Source of the DNA: Ruminococcus sp.
GTDB taxonomy: Bacteria > Bacillota > Clostridia > Oscillospirales > Ruminococcaceae
Direction of reading: 5' to 3'
Assembly: GCA_014799785.1 (NCBI GenBank)
Contig: JAAVHI010000004.1
Location: 82,824-146,823 of the forward strand
DNA: 64,000 nucleotides
Position 1 is the stretch's first letter. Each line of letters starts with the position of its first letter. This document shows positions 34,833 through 43,933 of this stretch, in pieces. The position numbers and the translations under genes were made by a program. The notes below the pieces were generated by a model that saw nothing but the letters and a program-made list of their open reading frames with translations, made no database searches and was not told where the DNA came from.

Positions 34833-34850
34833 GGAAACGTCATAAAAATC

Positions 34851-34884
34851 AAGGGTATCGCGCCAAACGGAGCGATACCCTTTT
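34851..34884. terminator. Terminator between mazF and the fla/che block
   Basis: Stem AAGGGTATCGC / GCGATACCCTT with a 10-base loop; TTTTCGTATATATTTTT follows on the plus strand. It probably also ends the 28-kb flagellar transcript coming from the other side, though with fewer T on that strand. Confidence 0.82.
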
Positions 34885-34912
34885 CGTATATATTTTTATA
34901 TCCAACCTTGAA

Positions 34913-35395
34913 TCAGTACATCTTCGTCGGTCTTGTCGCCGCACGTATTTCCATTATGCCCGTTTCTCCGTGGAAATACTGGGTGCGTCCGAAATTTGCG
35001 CCTGTTTCCTCCGCAATGATTCTTATCCTGTAGGAAGCCAAAACCTTCTTTACCGCCTCAACGTTTCTCTCGCCTATGTTGAATACCGCCGAGCTTGCGT
35101 TGAACATCTGAGCGCCTCCGGCTATCTTCGCCGTAAGACGGGCCTTGTTCGCCCCCAGCATTGTCATCTTCTGAATAAGCTCAGCTATACCGGTATCGGC
35201 GTATCTGCGCTTATTGTCTATACCCTGTGCAGCGTCCTTGCTGAGCGGCAGCATGATATGCGCCAGTCCCGCAATCTTTTTTTCCGCGTCATAAAGACAT
35301 ATCCCCACACACGAGCCGAGCGCGTATGTAACCAAGGTGTCAGGTGCTCTTACAACATTTAGGTCCGCAATACCGACTGTAACAGTATTTGCCAT
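34913..35395 (-). CDS. cheD: Chemoreceptor glutamine deamidase CheD
   Basis: 160 residues. CheD deamidates glutamines on methyl-accepting chemoreceptors and, with CheC, tunes CheA activity. The catalytic loop TYALGSCVGICLYD gives T23 and C29, and AGLAHIMLP gives H46: the complete Thr-Cys-His set. FNIGERNVEAV and GRTQYFHGETG match the family's second half. Last gene of the flagellar block; overlaps cheC by one base (TAATG). Confidence 0.96.
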   Translation of the reverse strand: MANTVTVGIADLNVVRAPDTLVTYALGSCVGICLYDAEKKIAGLAHIMLPLSKDAAQGIDNKRRYADTGIAELIQKMTMLGANKARLTAKIAGGAQMFNASSAVFNIGERNVEAVKKVLASYRIRIIAEETGANFGRTQYFHGETGIMEIRAATRPTKMY

Positions 35396-36015
35396 TATAC
35401 ACTCACTCCCAGTCTTGTGAAAAGAGTTTCAAGAGACTCCATTTCGGGAACAAGTATCATATTGCTTCTTATTTCACCGCCGTCTATTTTGAAGCTGTCA
35501 TCAATAAAAAGCGCTTTATTTCCGACCTGTGCGAATTCAATGACCGGTACGCTCAGTATCGCGCCGACCATATCCACGGTCATTACAGGAACCGATATAT
35601 CAATAGTCATGCCTGTAAGAGCCGCTATCGCATTTATGTACGAGCCTCCCATAATATTTCCGACCTCGGAAATAAAGGATTTTTCCATGTCGTTCATTTC
35701 AAGCAGATTTTCTATTTCAGACCCGAAAAGAGCCTTTGTCATCTTGCTTGCAAAAGAATGCTGAAGAACGTAAAGCATCATTCCCGTAATATCGCCGCTC
35801 ATGTTTATGAGCATACCTATCGCGATATTTTCGGGGCCGCCGAGAAAATTAACCGCGTCGCTGAAATCCAGAACCTTAACAGCCGGAACAGCTATGTCCG
35901 TGTTGCACTGTAAAACCTCGGAAAGCGCGCTGGCAGCATTTCCCGAGCCTATGCTTCCCAACTCCTTGAGAACGTCGAGATGCATATCCTGAAGCTGCTC
36001 AATATTTTTTATCAT
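35395..36015 (-). CDS. cheC: CheY-phosphate phosphatase CheC
   Basis: 206 residues. Two pseudo-symmetrical halves, each normally with a D/S-x3-E-x2-N site that removes phosphate from CheY. The second is intact (S113, E117, N120 in SFISEVGN). The first reads DVLKELGS: D14 and E18 are present but serine 21 replaces asparagine, so that site is probably weak or dead. Binds CheD, encoded next. AGAGAGG precedes the ATG. Confidence 0.95.
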   Translation of the reverse strand: MIKNIEQLQDMHLDVLKELGSIGSGNAASALSEVLQCNTDIAVPAVKVLDFSDAVNFLGGPENIAIGMLINMSGDITGMMLYVLQHSFASKMTKALFGSEIENLLEMNDMEKSFISEVGNIMGGSYINAIAALTGMTIDISVPVMTVDMVGAILSVPVIEFAQVGNKALFIDDSFKIDGGEIRSNMILVPEMESLETLFTRLGVSV

Positions 36016-36038
36016 ACTGCTGTATCCTCTCTTCTAAA

Positions 36039-36782
36039 TCAGTTCCTGAGATTGTTTATTATATTTTCCAGCTCGTCGTGAGTTTTTACCATATTTACGT
36101 TAAGCTGATAGGCTCTCTGGTACTCGATGACCTTGGTCATCTCGTTCGCAACGTTCGTACCCGAAGCCTCTAACCATCTCTGCTTTTTGCCTGCGCCTGT
36201 GTCCGCCACCGCGGGACCGCTTGAAGCCGTCTCGGTATAGTAGTTGTCCCCGATCATATCCAGGCCGTAGGGGTTTTCAAATTTGTACACGCCAATCATC
36301 TGTGCAAGCTCCGAGTCGTCTATCTCCGTAGGAGCATTTTCCTTAAAGGGCACCTCAATGCGGTTTCCCTCATAGTCAAGCACCCAGCCGCCCCATGAGT
36401 TGCACAAAAGCCACGGAGCGTCCTCGTCCTCGCTCTCCTTTGTGATTATGAACGAGCCGTCCTTGGAATAGGTGACCATGTTTTCGGGAGTGAGTATCGC
36501 AAAGAAGCCCTCGTCCAGAGCCGCAAAGTCGAGAACTCTTCCTGTTTCCCTCAGCTGGGACTGCTCGAACATCATGTCGGTTTTCTGAACTCTTACACCG
36601 TGACCGAACTGGGTCTCGGTATTGTTGTTGTTTCTCTCCGTGTAAATAAGGTCGGCAAAGGACGGTCTTGACGCCTTAAAGCCGAAGGTATTCACGTTTG
36701 CAAGGTTATTCGCCGTAACGTCCATAGCGTACTGATAGCTTATTACGCCCGAAGCGGCGGTATAGTAACCGATATTGCTCAT
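36039..36782 (-). CDS. flgG: Flagellar rod protein FlgG/FlhP
   Basis: 247 residues. Starts with the axial-protein helix YYTAASGVISYQYAMDVTANNLANVNTFGFK and ends with SGTNVANEMTKVIEYQRAYQLNVNMVKTHDEL, the paired N- and C-terminal helices that pack in rod and hook. It carries no signal peptide because it leaves through the flagellar export channel. Length and position after FlgF suggest the distal rod protein (FlhP in B. subtilis). AAAGGAA precedes the ATG. Confidence 0.88.
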   Translation of the reverse strand: MSNIGYYTAASGVISYQYAMDVTANNLANVNTFGFKASRPSFADLIYTERNNNNTETQFGHGVRVQKTDMMFEQSQLRETGRVLDFAALDEGFFAILTPENMVTYSKDGSFIITKESEDEDAPWLLCNSWGGWVLDYEGNRIEVPFKENAPTEIDDSELAQMIGVYKFENPYGLDMIGDNYYTETASSGPAVADTGAGKKQRWLEASGTNVANEMTKVIEYQRAYQLNVNMVKTHDELENIINNLRN

Positions 36783-36835
36783 AGCTTCAGTTCCTTTCAG
36801 AATTTATTCCGGACAGCGGATCAGTGTGCCGCCGA

Positions 36836-37591
36836 TCAGGTGATGCTTGCAAGCTCGTTTACCGCAAGCTGATTGATGCTGTTTGCTATTTTAAGGGCGG
36901 AGCTGCACGCGGTGAAAACGTGCTGCGCGTCCATAGCTGCAATGGTCTGCTCCGCAAGGTCAACATTGGAACGCTCGAACCAGCCCTGCTTTACCTGATA
37001 GACCATACCATCGGGAATATTTCCGATAGGCGTGTCCTCGTAAGGTCTCATAAGGTTGTCATCGACCTTTTCAATGTCGCTCTCAGGGGGGACGAAGCTG
37101 AGTCCCAGCTGAAATACTCTGCCGTCGTCAACGGTAAGCTCGCCGAAGCGGTCTACCTGGAAGTTGGCTGTACCCAGCTGTATTCTCTCGCCGTTCTCGT
37201 CAAGGACGTAGCCCGTAGTGCCGAGAGTAAGATAACCCTCGCCGTTTATCGTGAACTGACCGTTCCTTGAAAGCAGCGTCTCGCCCGTTCTGCGCTCCTC
37301 GATGTTGAAGTAGATATTGCCTACAAGAGCAATATCCAGACGGGAGCCCGTATTCTCAAAGGTGCCCTGATCGGTGTTGGTGTAGGTGTAATCAATTGTG
37401 CGGTAGCGGATAGTACCTGTCTGGCTGTGTCTGTTGTTGATGAGCAGCAGCTCCTCCGCAAAGGTTATGGGGATAGCCTCGTCCTCCTTATAGCCCGCCG
37501 TTTTCGCATTGGCAAGGTTATTGGTGATGACGTTAAGTATCCGCTGTTCGTTGATGATACCGTTTGCCGCGGTATAGTAGCCTCTGAGCAT
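36836..37591 (-). CDS. flgF: Flagellar rod protein FlgF/FlhO
   Basis: 251 residues of the same axial family (YYTAANGIINEQRILNVITNNLANAKTAGYK at the start, SNVDLAEQTIAAMDAQHVFTACSSALKIANS at the end). Position immediately after the sigma factor and before the second rod protein fits FlgF/FlhO. Whether this is FlgF and the next FlgG, rather than the reverse, is by analogy with flhO-flhP order. TAGGAGGT precedes the ATG. Confidence 0.85.
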   Translation of the reverse strand: MLRGYYTAANGIINEQRILNVITNNLANAKTAGYKEDEAIPITFAEELLLINNRHSQTGTIRYRTIDYTYTNTDQGTFENTGSRLDIALVGNIYFNIEERRTGETLLSRNGQFTINGEGYLTLGTTGYVLDENGERIQLGTANFQVDRFGELTVDDGRVFQLGLSFVPPESDIEKVDDNLMRPYEDTPIGNIPDGMVYQVKQGWFERSNVDLAEQTIAAMDAQHVFTACSSALKIANSINQLAVNELASIT

Positions 37592-37602
37592 TCTGATACC
37601 TC

Positions 37603-38367
37603 CTATTTATTCATGTAGTCTCCGAGATATTTCTTCATTTTCTGGACTGCCTGCGAGTGCAGCTGGCAGACACGGCTTTCCGAAACCTCCAGAACCTTTC
37701 CTATATCGGAAAACCTCAGCTTTTCGTAGTAATAAAGGGTGATGACCAGTCTCTCTCTTTCCTTAAGGGACTTGATGGCTTCGGCAAGGTACTGAAGCTT
37801 TTCCTGCTTGTGAACACCCGCCTCCGCCGACCACATTCCGTCGTCGTCAGCTTTTTCGGCGATATCGAAGCCGCTGTCCATAACCATTTCCTCAAAGGAA
37901 AGTGTCTGTGCCGCGGCGGCCTGAGCAGCGCAGCTTTCGAGCTTTTCAACGGGAAGCTTCATTCTTTCCGCAAGCTCCTCGACGGTAGGCTCTCTGTCCA
38001 GCTCCTCGTAAAGAGCCGAATAGGCGGCGTCGTAATCCTTGGCAAAGCGTCTTATCCCGCGGGGAATAAAGTCCTGCCGCCTGATGAAGTCTATGATAGC
38101 GCCGCGCACCTTTATGGACGCGTAGGTCTCAAACTTCACGCCTTTTTTGTGGTCGAAGCTGTCCACCGCGCTCATAAGGGCGATAGTCGCCTCGTTGATG
38201 ACGTCGTCGGTCTCCGCGAACTTGATGTACATATTTCTTGTTGACAGCGCGGCGAACTTGACAATATTCATATAGGCCATGATAACGCGGTTGCGGAGAG
38301 CCTTGTCGCCCGTCTCCTTGTATCTTAGAAGCAGCAGGGCTCTTTCCTCTTTTTCGTTATCAGTCAC
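37603..38367 (-). CDS. fliA: Motility sigma factor (SigD/FliA/WhiG)
   Basis: 254 residues. Sigma-28 family: region 2 with NIVKFAALSTRNMYIKFAETDDVINEATIALMSAVDSFD, and FETYASIKVRGAIIDFIRRQDFIPRGIRR; region 3; region 4 with LKERERLVITLYYYEKLRFSDIGKVLEVSESRVCQLH. It directs transcription of late flagellar and chemotaxis genes such as flagellin. GTG at 38367 preferred because the GTG at 38376 overlaps GGAGG. No flgM (anti-sigma) gene in the window. Placed right after flhA, where flhF and flhG usually intervene. Confidence 0.95.
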   Translation of the reverse strand: MTDNEKEERALLLLRYKETGDKALRNRVIMAYMNIVKFAALSTRNMYIKFAETDDVINEATIALMSAVDSFDHKKGVKFETYASIKVRGAIIDFIRRQDFIPRGIRRFAKDYDAAYSALYEELDREPTVEELAERMKLPVEKLESCAAQAAAAQTLSFEEMVMDSGFDIAEKADDDGMWSAEAGVHKQEKLQYLAEAIKSLKERERLVITLYYYEKLRFSDIGKVLEVSESRVCQLHSQAVQKMKKYLGDYMNK

Positions 38368-38410
38368 AGAACTCACCTCCGTCAGCTGTATTCATCTCGG
38401 CAGGATATTA

Positions 38411-40492
38411 TTAAACTCCCGCCATGTCCGCGTCGAGAGCAACATTTCCCACAGCCTGTATCTGCACGGAATTATCTATCTCGCTGAACGAAAGCACAGT
38501 AACATTGGGTATAAACTGGTCAATAAGCTTTTTGAAGTAAATGCGCACTATAGGCGAGGTCAGAACGATCGGCATCGGAACAACGTCCTTTACCCTGTCG
38601 ATCTGCTCGTTAAGTGAAGCCACAAGCGACTGTATCGTCTGTGGATCCATTGCAAGGTATGAGCCCTGCTCGGACTTCTTGACGGAAGCCACGATCTTGT
38701 TTTCCGTTTCCGTATCGAGGGTGAGTACCCGTATCTGTCCTCCGTCCGAGAAGCGGCGTGTAATGGTTCGCTTCAAGGCCTGACGGACGTACTCCGTAGT
38801 TATATCCACATCTTTCATGTTGTACTGATTGTCCGCGATAGTCTCCAGAATGGTCTGCAAGTCCCTGATGGGAACGCTTTCCTTAAGGAGCAGGCACAGA
38901 ACCTTTTGCAGATACGCGGGGGAAACGATATTCGGAACGATATCGTCCACCACAACGGGGTTTGTCTGCCTGAGCTTGTCAAGCATGGTTTTCACGTCCT
39001 GCCTTGACAGAAGCTCGTGCGCGTAATTTTTTATTATCTCCGACAGGTGGGTAATGATTACCGAAGTCGGGTCGATAAGCGTGTAGCCTGCGATCTCGGC
39101 GCGGAGCTTATCCTGCTCCGGTATCCATTTCGCGGGAATGTTAAAGGCGGGCTCAACGGTGTCGATACCGTCTATTTCCTTTGTAACGCTTCCGCTGTCC
39201 AGCGCAAGGTAGTGATCCATAAGTATCTCCGCGTGAGCCACTATCTCGCCCTTTACCTTTATTACATACTGGTTCGGATTGATGTGCTGGTTATCGGTCA
39301 TTCTTACCGACGGGAAAACCATACCCATATCCATAGCGAACTGTTTTCGGAAGATTACCACACGCTCGATAAGCGTGCCGCCCGAGCTTTCGTCCGCAAG
39401 AGGGATAAGGCTGTAGCCGAACTCCATTTCGATAGGCTCAACGTTGAGCAGCTTGTAAACGTTGTCGATGTCCTTGTAGTATTCCATCTCGGAAAGAGCT
39501 TCTCTGTTTTCGGCCATTTCCTGAGCTGCAATATCGGTTTCAACCGCAAGATCTCTCTGGGTACGCATAAGCATGATGCCCAGTGCAAGGAGCATTGCGC
39601 CCAGCACAAGGAGCTGGATCTTCGGGAAGCCGGGTATGAGCATCATCACGAACATTACCATGCCCGCGATAATGAGCACCAGCGGCTGCGCGGTGAACTG
39701 ATTTTTGATGTCGATGTTAAGGCTGTCCTCAGACGCGGAACGGGTAACGATCATACCCATTGCGGTGGAGATCAGCAGCGCGGGTATCTGTGAGCAGAGA
39801 CCGTCGCCTACGGTAGCAATGGTGTAGGTGGACAAAACGTCCATGAACTCCATTCCGTCGAAAACAAGACCTACGACCGCGCCGCCCAGCAAGTTTACGA
39901 TAGCAGCCACGATAGAGAACGTAGCGTCTCCCTTTACGAACTTGGACGCACCGTCCATAGCTCCGAAGAAGTCGGATTCGCGCTGTATTTTCGAGCGGCG
40001 GAGCTTAGCCTCGTCCTCGTTGATGATACCTGAGTTAAGGTCGGCGTCGATAGCCATCTGTTTACCGGGCATAGCGTCCAGAGTAAATCTTGCCGTTACC
40101 TCGGCAACTCGCTCAGCGCCCTTGGTTACTACCAGCATCTGCACAACGGTAATAAGAATGAAAACGATAAAACCGATAAGCGCGTTGCCCTTCATAACGA
40201 ACTGACCGAACGCCTGAACTATCTGTCCCGCATAGCCCTGCTGGAACAGGATAAGACGGGTCGAGGAAATATTAAGACCCAGCCTGAATATTGTGGTAAT
40301 AAGGAGCATTGACGGGAATATGGAAAATTCCAGCGGCTCCTTAATATACATTGTGATAAGAAGAATAACAAGGGAAAGCGCGATGTTCACAACAAACAGC
40401 ATATCCAACAGCCACGTGGGGAGCGGAATGATGATAAGGAATATCGCCAGGATAACGAATACCGTTACCATGTTATTCAATATTTTTTTCAC
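38411..40492 (-). CDS. flhA: Flagellar export gate protein FlhA
   Basis: 693 residues, normal length. Seven to eight transmembrane helices within the first 320 residues, with the FHIPEP-type signature region (SMLLITTIFRLGLNISSTRLIL) and DAMPGKQMAIDADLNSG, then the large cytoplasmic domain that receives chaperone-substrate complexes (VKIKGEIVAHAEI-type strand, TITRRFSD, VLTSPIVRIYFKKL). The start is GTG. FlhA and FlhB form the cytoplasmic export gate and use the proton gradient. Confidence 0.97.
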   Translation of the reverse strand: MKKILNNMVTVFVILAIFLIIIPLPTWLLDMLFVVNIALSLVILLITMYIKEPLEFSIFPSMLLITTIFRLGLNISSTRLILFQQGYAGQIVQAFGQFVMKGNALIGFIVFILITVVQMLVVTKGAERVAEVTARFTLDAMPGKQMAIDADLNSGIINEDEAKLRRSKIQRESDFFGAMDGASKFVKGDATFSIVAAIVNLLGGAVVGLVFDGMEFMDVLSTYTIATVGDGLCSQIPALLISTAMGMIVTRSASEDSLNIDIKNQFTAQPLVLIIAGMVMFVMMLIPGFPKIQLLVLGAMLLALGIMLMRTQRDLAVETDIAAQEMAENREALSEMEYYKDIDNVYKLLNVEPIEMEFGYSLIPLADESSGGTLIERVVIFRKQFAMDMGMVFPSVRMTDNQHINPNQYVIKVKGEIVAHAEILMDHYLALDSGSVTKEIDGIDTVEPAFNIPAKWIPEQDKLRAEIAGYTLIDPTSVIITHLSEIIKNYAHELLSRQDVKTMLDKLRQTNPVVVDDIVPNIVSPAYLQKVLCLLLKESVPIRDLQTILETIADNQYNMKDVDITTEYVRQALKRTITRRFSDGGQIRVLTLDTETENKIVASVKKSEQGSYLAMDPQTIQSLVASLNEQIDRVKDVVPMPIVLTSPIVRIYFKKLIDQFIPNVTVLSFSEIDNSVQIQAVGNVALDADMAGV

Positions 40493-40593
40493 GGTATAAC
40501 GCAGCCTGCCTTTCCTTTTAGAGGTTAGAGAACAGAGGCTTGAAGCCGGCTGTCACGCAGCCTGTGCCTCTTTATATCTATGGGAAATCAATA

Positions 40594-41721
40594 TCAGTAA
40601 TTGGGATAGTTTACAGGAGGCTTCTCCATGTCCTTCGGCATCCTGCCCTTCATGCTGTAAACAAAGGACAGAACCTCGGCAACGGCACGGTAAAAATCGT
40701 AGGGTATTTCCCGTCCCACATCGACCTCCTTAAAGAGACCTCTTGCCAGCGGAACGTTTTCCACCACCGATACGCCGTGTTCTTCGGCCTTTTCTATAAT
40801 TCTGAACGCAACGTTGTCCGCGCCCTTTGCCACGACCACGGGGGCTCTGTCGGAGGTCTCGTCATATCTGACCGCCACCGCAAAGTGAGTAGGGTTTCTT
40901 ATAACAACGTCCGCGCTGGGTACGTCCTGCATCATACGGCTCATAGCCATTTGCTGCTGCTTCTGGCGGCGCTTGCTCTTGATCTGAGGGTCGCCCTCCA
41001 TCTGCTTGTACTCTTCCTTGACCTCCTGCTTGGTCATTTTCATGTCCTTTTCCCATTTGTACTTCTGGAACAGGAAGTCCACCGCAGCCACAGCAACAAA
41101 AACCATCGCTATCTTCATGCATATGGAAAATACCGCGTCGGCAACGTAGAGCAGAGCGGAGATAAGCTCCATGCGCATAAGTCTTGCAAAATCCACAAGA
41201 CGGTTCTGTATCTCACTGTAGACAACTGCTATAAGGATTATCATTTTTATCAGGGATTTGGCAAGCTCGAAAAGCGCGCTTACCGAAAACATTTTTTTGA
41301 TTCCCTGAGCAGGATTAAGCTTGCTTAATTTAAACTGGACGGATTTTTTCGAGAAAATAAATTTTGTTTGTATACCCGTAGCTATTATGGGTATAAGCAG
41401 CGAAGCCAGCAGGATCGGTCCCGCGGTAAACAGAATCGCCTTTCCGATCTCCAGTATAAGCTTCGGAGCAACCGGCATTTCGTCAATGCGTGTGCCGTTG
41501 CCGTCCATACCTCCGCCCGCAAGCGTAAACCAGTACGTCATACTTCCCATTGTCACGCTGTACATAAACCTTGCCATAATTCTGAGGATAAAGAACGCCA
41601 GCAGTATAAACGCGGCCGTAACCACGTCCTTGCTCTGCATAACGTTTCCCTCTTTACGCTGTTCACGTCGTTTATGGGGGGTAGCTTCCTCGGTTTTTTC
41701 GCCGGTACTGCCTTCTGCCAT
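40594..41721 (-). CDS. flhB: Flagellar export switch protein FlhB
   Basis: 375 residues. Start GEKTEEATPHKRREQRKEGNV is typical; four transmembrane helices follow at about 33-55, 90-115, 150-170 and 195-220. The cytoplasmic part has the self-cleavage site NPTH at 276-279, where FlhB cuts itself between N and P to switch export from rod/hook to filament substrates. A 100-base gap separates it from flhA and a 130-base gap from fliR. AAAGGAA precedes the ATG. Confidence 0.97.
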   Translation of the reverse strand: MAEGSTGEKTEEATPHKRREQRKEGNVMQSKDVVTAAFILLAFFILRIMARFMYSVTMGSMTYWFTLAGGGMDGNGTRIDEMPVAPKLILEIGKAILFTAGPILLASLLIPIIATGIQTKFIFSKKSVQFKLSKLNPAQGIKKMFSVSALFELAKSLIKMIILIAVVYSEIQNRLVDFARLMRMELISALLYVADAVFSICMKIAMVFVAVAAVDFLFQKYKWEKDMKMTKQEVKEEYKQMEGDPQIKSKRRQKQQQMAMSRMMQDVPSADVVIRNPTHFAVAVRYDETSDRAPVVVAKGADNVAFRIIEKAEEHGVSVVENVPLARGLFKEVDVGREIPYDFYRAVAEVLSFVYSMKGRMPKDMEKPPVNYPNY

Positions 41722-41854
41722 AGAGATTCTTCCTTTATATGGTTGATCGCCTCTGTGCCGGACCGCCGCGGAAAATCTGTCCCGCGCAGCCGCCCGTCTC
41801 AGGCGTCGAAGTATTCTTTGTTATAAGGTCAGGCTCAGCCTTTTGTGCAAGCCC

Positions 41855-42640
41855 TTATGCCGCAGGGATAAGCGGCAAAAACGTCCGCAGCGCCTCAAGC
41901 CACTTGTCCAGGTAATCGTCTACAAGCTCCGCCAAAGGCACGGCTGTCATGAACAGCAGCACAAAGCCGAAAGCAACTTTGAGCTGGATATTCACCACCA
42001 TTATCTGTATCTGCGGAACCGATTTCATCAGCACGCCCATACAGAACTCAAGGATAAATTCCGCCGCCATTATCGGAAGCGCAAATTTTACTGCCAGAGC
42101 CAGCACTACTGAAAAGTACGACGCCACAACATATCCCAAATCGGGATTGAAGCCGCCGGTTCCTATCGGAATTATGTCATAGGACATAATGAACAATCTT
42201 ATAAGCGTCAGATGGGAGTTCGTCGCAAAAAAGTAAAGGTACATCATAAAGCTGATGAACGAGCCCATTATTGACATCTGTACGTTTGATTCGGGGTCAA
42301 AAACCTTTGCCATACCAAGACCCGACTGCATATCCATAACCTCTCCCGCAACCTGAACGGTGTAGAAGAAAAGGTCGGTAATAAAGCCGAGGATAAGTCC
42401 TATAACGGTCTCGCGGCATATCATCATAAGATATACGCCCGCCTGATTTCCCGTATCCACGGGTTCGGGCTGAACCGTAAGTATGGCAATATATGTAATA
42501 AAAACAACCGTTATGACCTTTGCGATCGTCGGAATGTTTCGTCTTGACAAGATCGGGTTGAAAATAAATATTCCCAGCATCCGGGCAAAAACCAGAAGAT
42601 CGGTCTCAAAGCTCCGGAAAAGAACCGTAAAAAAATCCAC
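41855..42640 (-). CDS. fliR: Flagellar export channel protein FliR
   Basis: 261 residues, six hydrophobic segments, GTG start behind AAAGGAG. Signature pieces: FARMLGIFIFNPILSRRNIP, GLILGFITDLFFYTVQVAGEVMDMQSGLGMA, SYDIIPIG and AVPLAELVDDYLDKW. With FliP and FliQ it builds the export pore. Gene order fliO-P-Q-R-flhB-flhA is the usual one. Confidence 0.96.
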   Translation of the reverse strand: MDFFTVLFRSFETDLLVFARMLGIFIFNPILSRRNIPTIAKVITVVFITYIAILTVQPEPVDTGNQAGVYLMMICRETVIGLILGFITDLFFYTVQVAGEVMDMQSGLGMAKVFDPESNVQMSIMGSFISFMMYLYFFATNSHLTLIRLFIMSYDIIPIGTGGFNPDLGYVVASYFSVVLALAVKFALPIMAAEFILEFCMGVLMKSVPQIQIMVVNIQLKVAFGFVLLFMTAVPLAELVDDYLDKWLEALRTFLPLIPAA

Positions 42641-42662
42641 GTCCGCTCCTTTCCGCCGCGGT

Positions 42663-42947
42663 CTATATGATCGTATGGCTGCTAACCTGCGTTATAAGCT
42701 GGAATATCCGCATAAGGAACTCATTGCAGGAGCTTATCATCATCGGGGCAAGCAAAAGCAGCAGCACAACTATCGTAAGAGCCTTCGGCACAAAGGTCAG
42801 CGTCTGTTCATGAACCTGAGTGGCAGCCTGAAGTATCGCTATGACAAGACCCACAAGCATACTGATGAGCAGCAGCGGTCCGGCAAGCTTTATAGCCAGA
42901 ATCATAGCCTCGCGGAAAATTTCCAGGATCAGCGACTCTGTAAGCAT
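42663..42947 (-). CDS. fliQ: Flagellar export channel protein FliQ
   Basis: 94 residues, two transmembrane helices. Family marks: ILEIFREAMILAIKLAGPLL, LVGLVIAILQAATQVHEQTL and KALTIVVLLLLLAPMM. The ATG at 42947 is preceded by TAGGAGGTG. Slightly longer than the usual 89 residues, at the C-terminus. Confidence 0.96.
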   Translation of the reverse strand: MLTESLILEIFREAMILAIKLAGPLLLISMLVGLVIAILQAATQVHEQTLTFVPKALTIVVLLLLLAPMMISSCNEFLMRIFQLITQVSSHTII

Positions 42948-42958
42948 GGCCGCACCTC

Positions 42959-43933
42959 CTAAGTCGTGAAGCCGGAAACAAGCGATTCGATCAGGAGCGT
43001 CCAGCCGTCGCACAGAATAAACAGCAACAGCTTAAACGGGATCGAGACCGTTGTCGGCGGCAGCATCATCATACCCATCGACATCAGTATCGTGGAAACT
43101 ATAATATCTATTATCAAAAAAGGAATGTAGAGCAGGAAGCCGATCTCGAAGCCGATCTTGATCTCGCTGAGAATGAATGCGGGAACGACCGTTACAAAGC
43201 CGATCTCATCAACGAACTCCTCCTCGGTCTGAGCATCGACCTCAACGCCGGTAAGTCCCATGAAAAAGCTCATTGAATCGTTGCTCGTATGCTGAAGCAT
43301 CCATTTTTTCAGCGGAACGGACGCCGCCTGAACCGCCTCTACCGACGTATACTCGCCGTTCTTGTAGGGCACATACGCGACCTCGTTCATCTCCGAAATA
43401 ACGGGGTTCATAATAAACAGCGTTAAAAACAGCGCAAGACCTATCATTACCTGATTGGGAGGCGTTTGCTGAACGCCCATTGCGTTTCTCAGCAGCGAAA
43501 AGGAAATAATGAGCCGCGTAAAGCAGGTCATCATTACCAATATCGACGGTGCAAGAGAAAGGATCGTGATCAGGATAATAAGGTCGATGGTAGTTGAGCT
43601 TTCGTTTATGCCGAGCTGATCCAGCAGATTATCCGCTGAAGTATTGTCGTCGGTCACAGGTTCGTTGTACGGGAGGGTGCCTGTAGCTTCGGTTCCCTCC
43701 ACGACCTGACCGTTCTGGTCGGTCTGCACGAACTGCGAAGTCTGGTCGGGCTGAGCCTGTTCCGTCTGGGGAACACTGGTCTCAACATTTGGTATCGTTG
43801 TCACAATACCCGTGCCGTCCCCCGGACCCGAAACGGCATACGCGGTCACGGAGGGAAATGAAGCAGCCATGACCGCGGCGCACAATATCCCCGCGGAGGC
43901 TACGGCAAGCCTCTTAAAAATCATTTTTTTCAT
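42959..43933 (-). CDS. fliP: Flagellar export channel protein FliP with long N-terminal extension
   Basis: 324 residues against the usual 220-250. A signal peptide (about 1-33, ending VTAYA) is followed by some 75 residues rich in Thr, Gln, Asp and Val, then the conserved body: ILVMMTCFTRLIISFSLLRNAMG, QTPPNQVMIGLALFLT, FVTVVPAFILSEIKIGFEIGFLLYIPF and MSMGMMMLPPTTVSIPFKLLLFIL. FliP forms the core of the export pore. The start (ATG at 43933, AAAGGACGG before it) overlaps the end of fliO by 20 bases; an ATG three codons later is possible. Confidence 0.94.
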   Translation of the reverse strand: MKKMIFKRLAVASAGILCAAVMAASFPSVTAYAVSGPGDGTGIVTTIPNVETSVPQTEQAQPDQTSQFVQTDQNGQVVEGTEATGTLPYNEPVTDDNTSADNLLDQLGINESSTTIDLIILITILSLAPSILVMMTCFTRLIISFSLLRNAMGVQQTPPNQVMIGLALFLTLFIMNPVISEMNEVAYVPYKNGEYTSVEAVQAASVPLKKWMLQHTSNDSMSFFMGLTGVEVDAQTEEEFVDEIGFVTVVPAFILSEIKIGFEIGFLLYIPFLIIDIIVSTILMSMGMMMLPPTTVSIPFKLLLFILCDGWTLLIESLVSGFTT

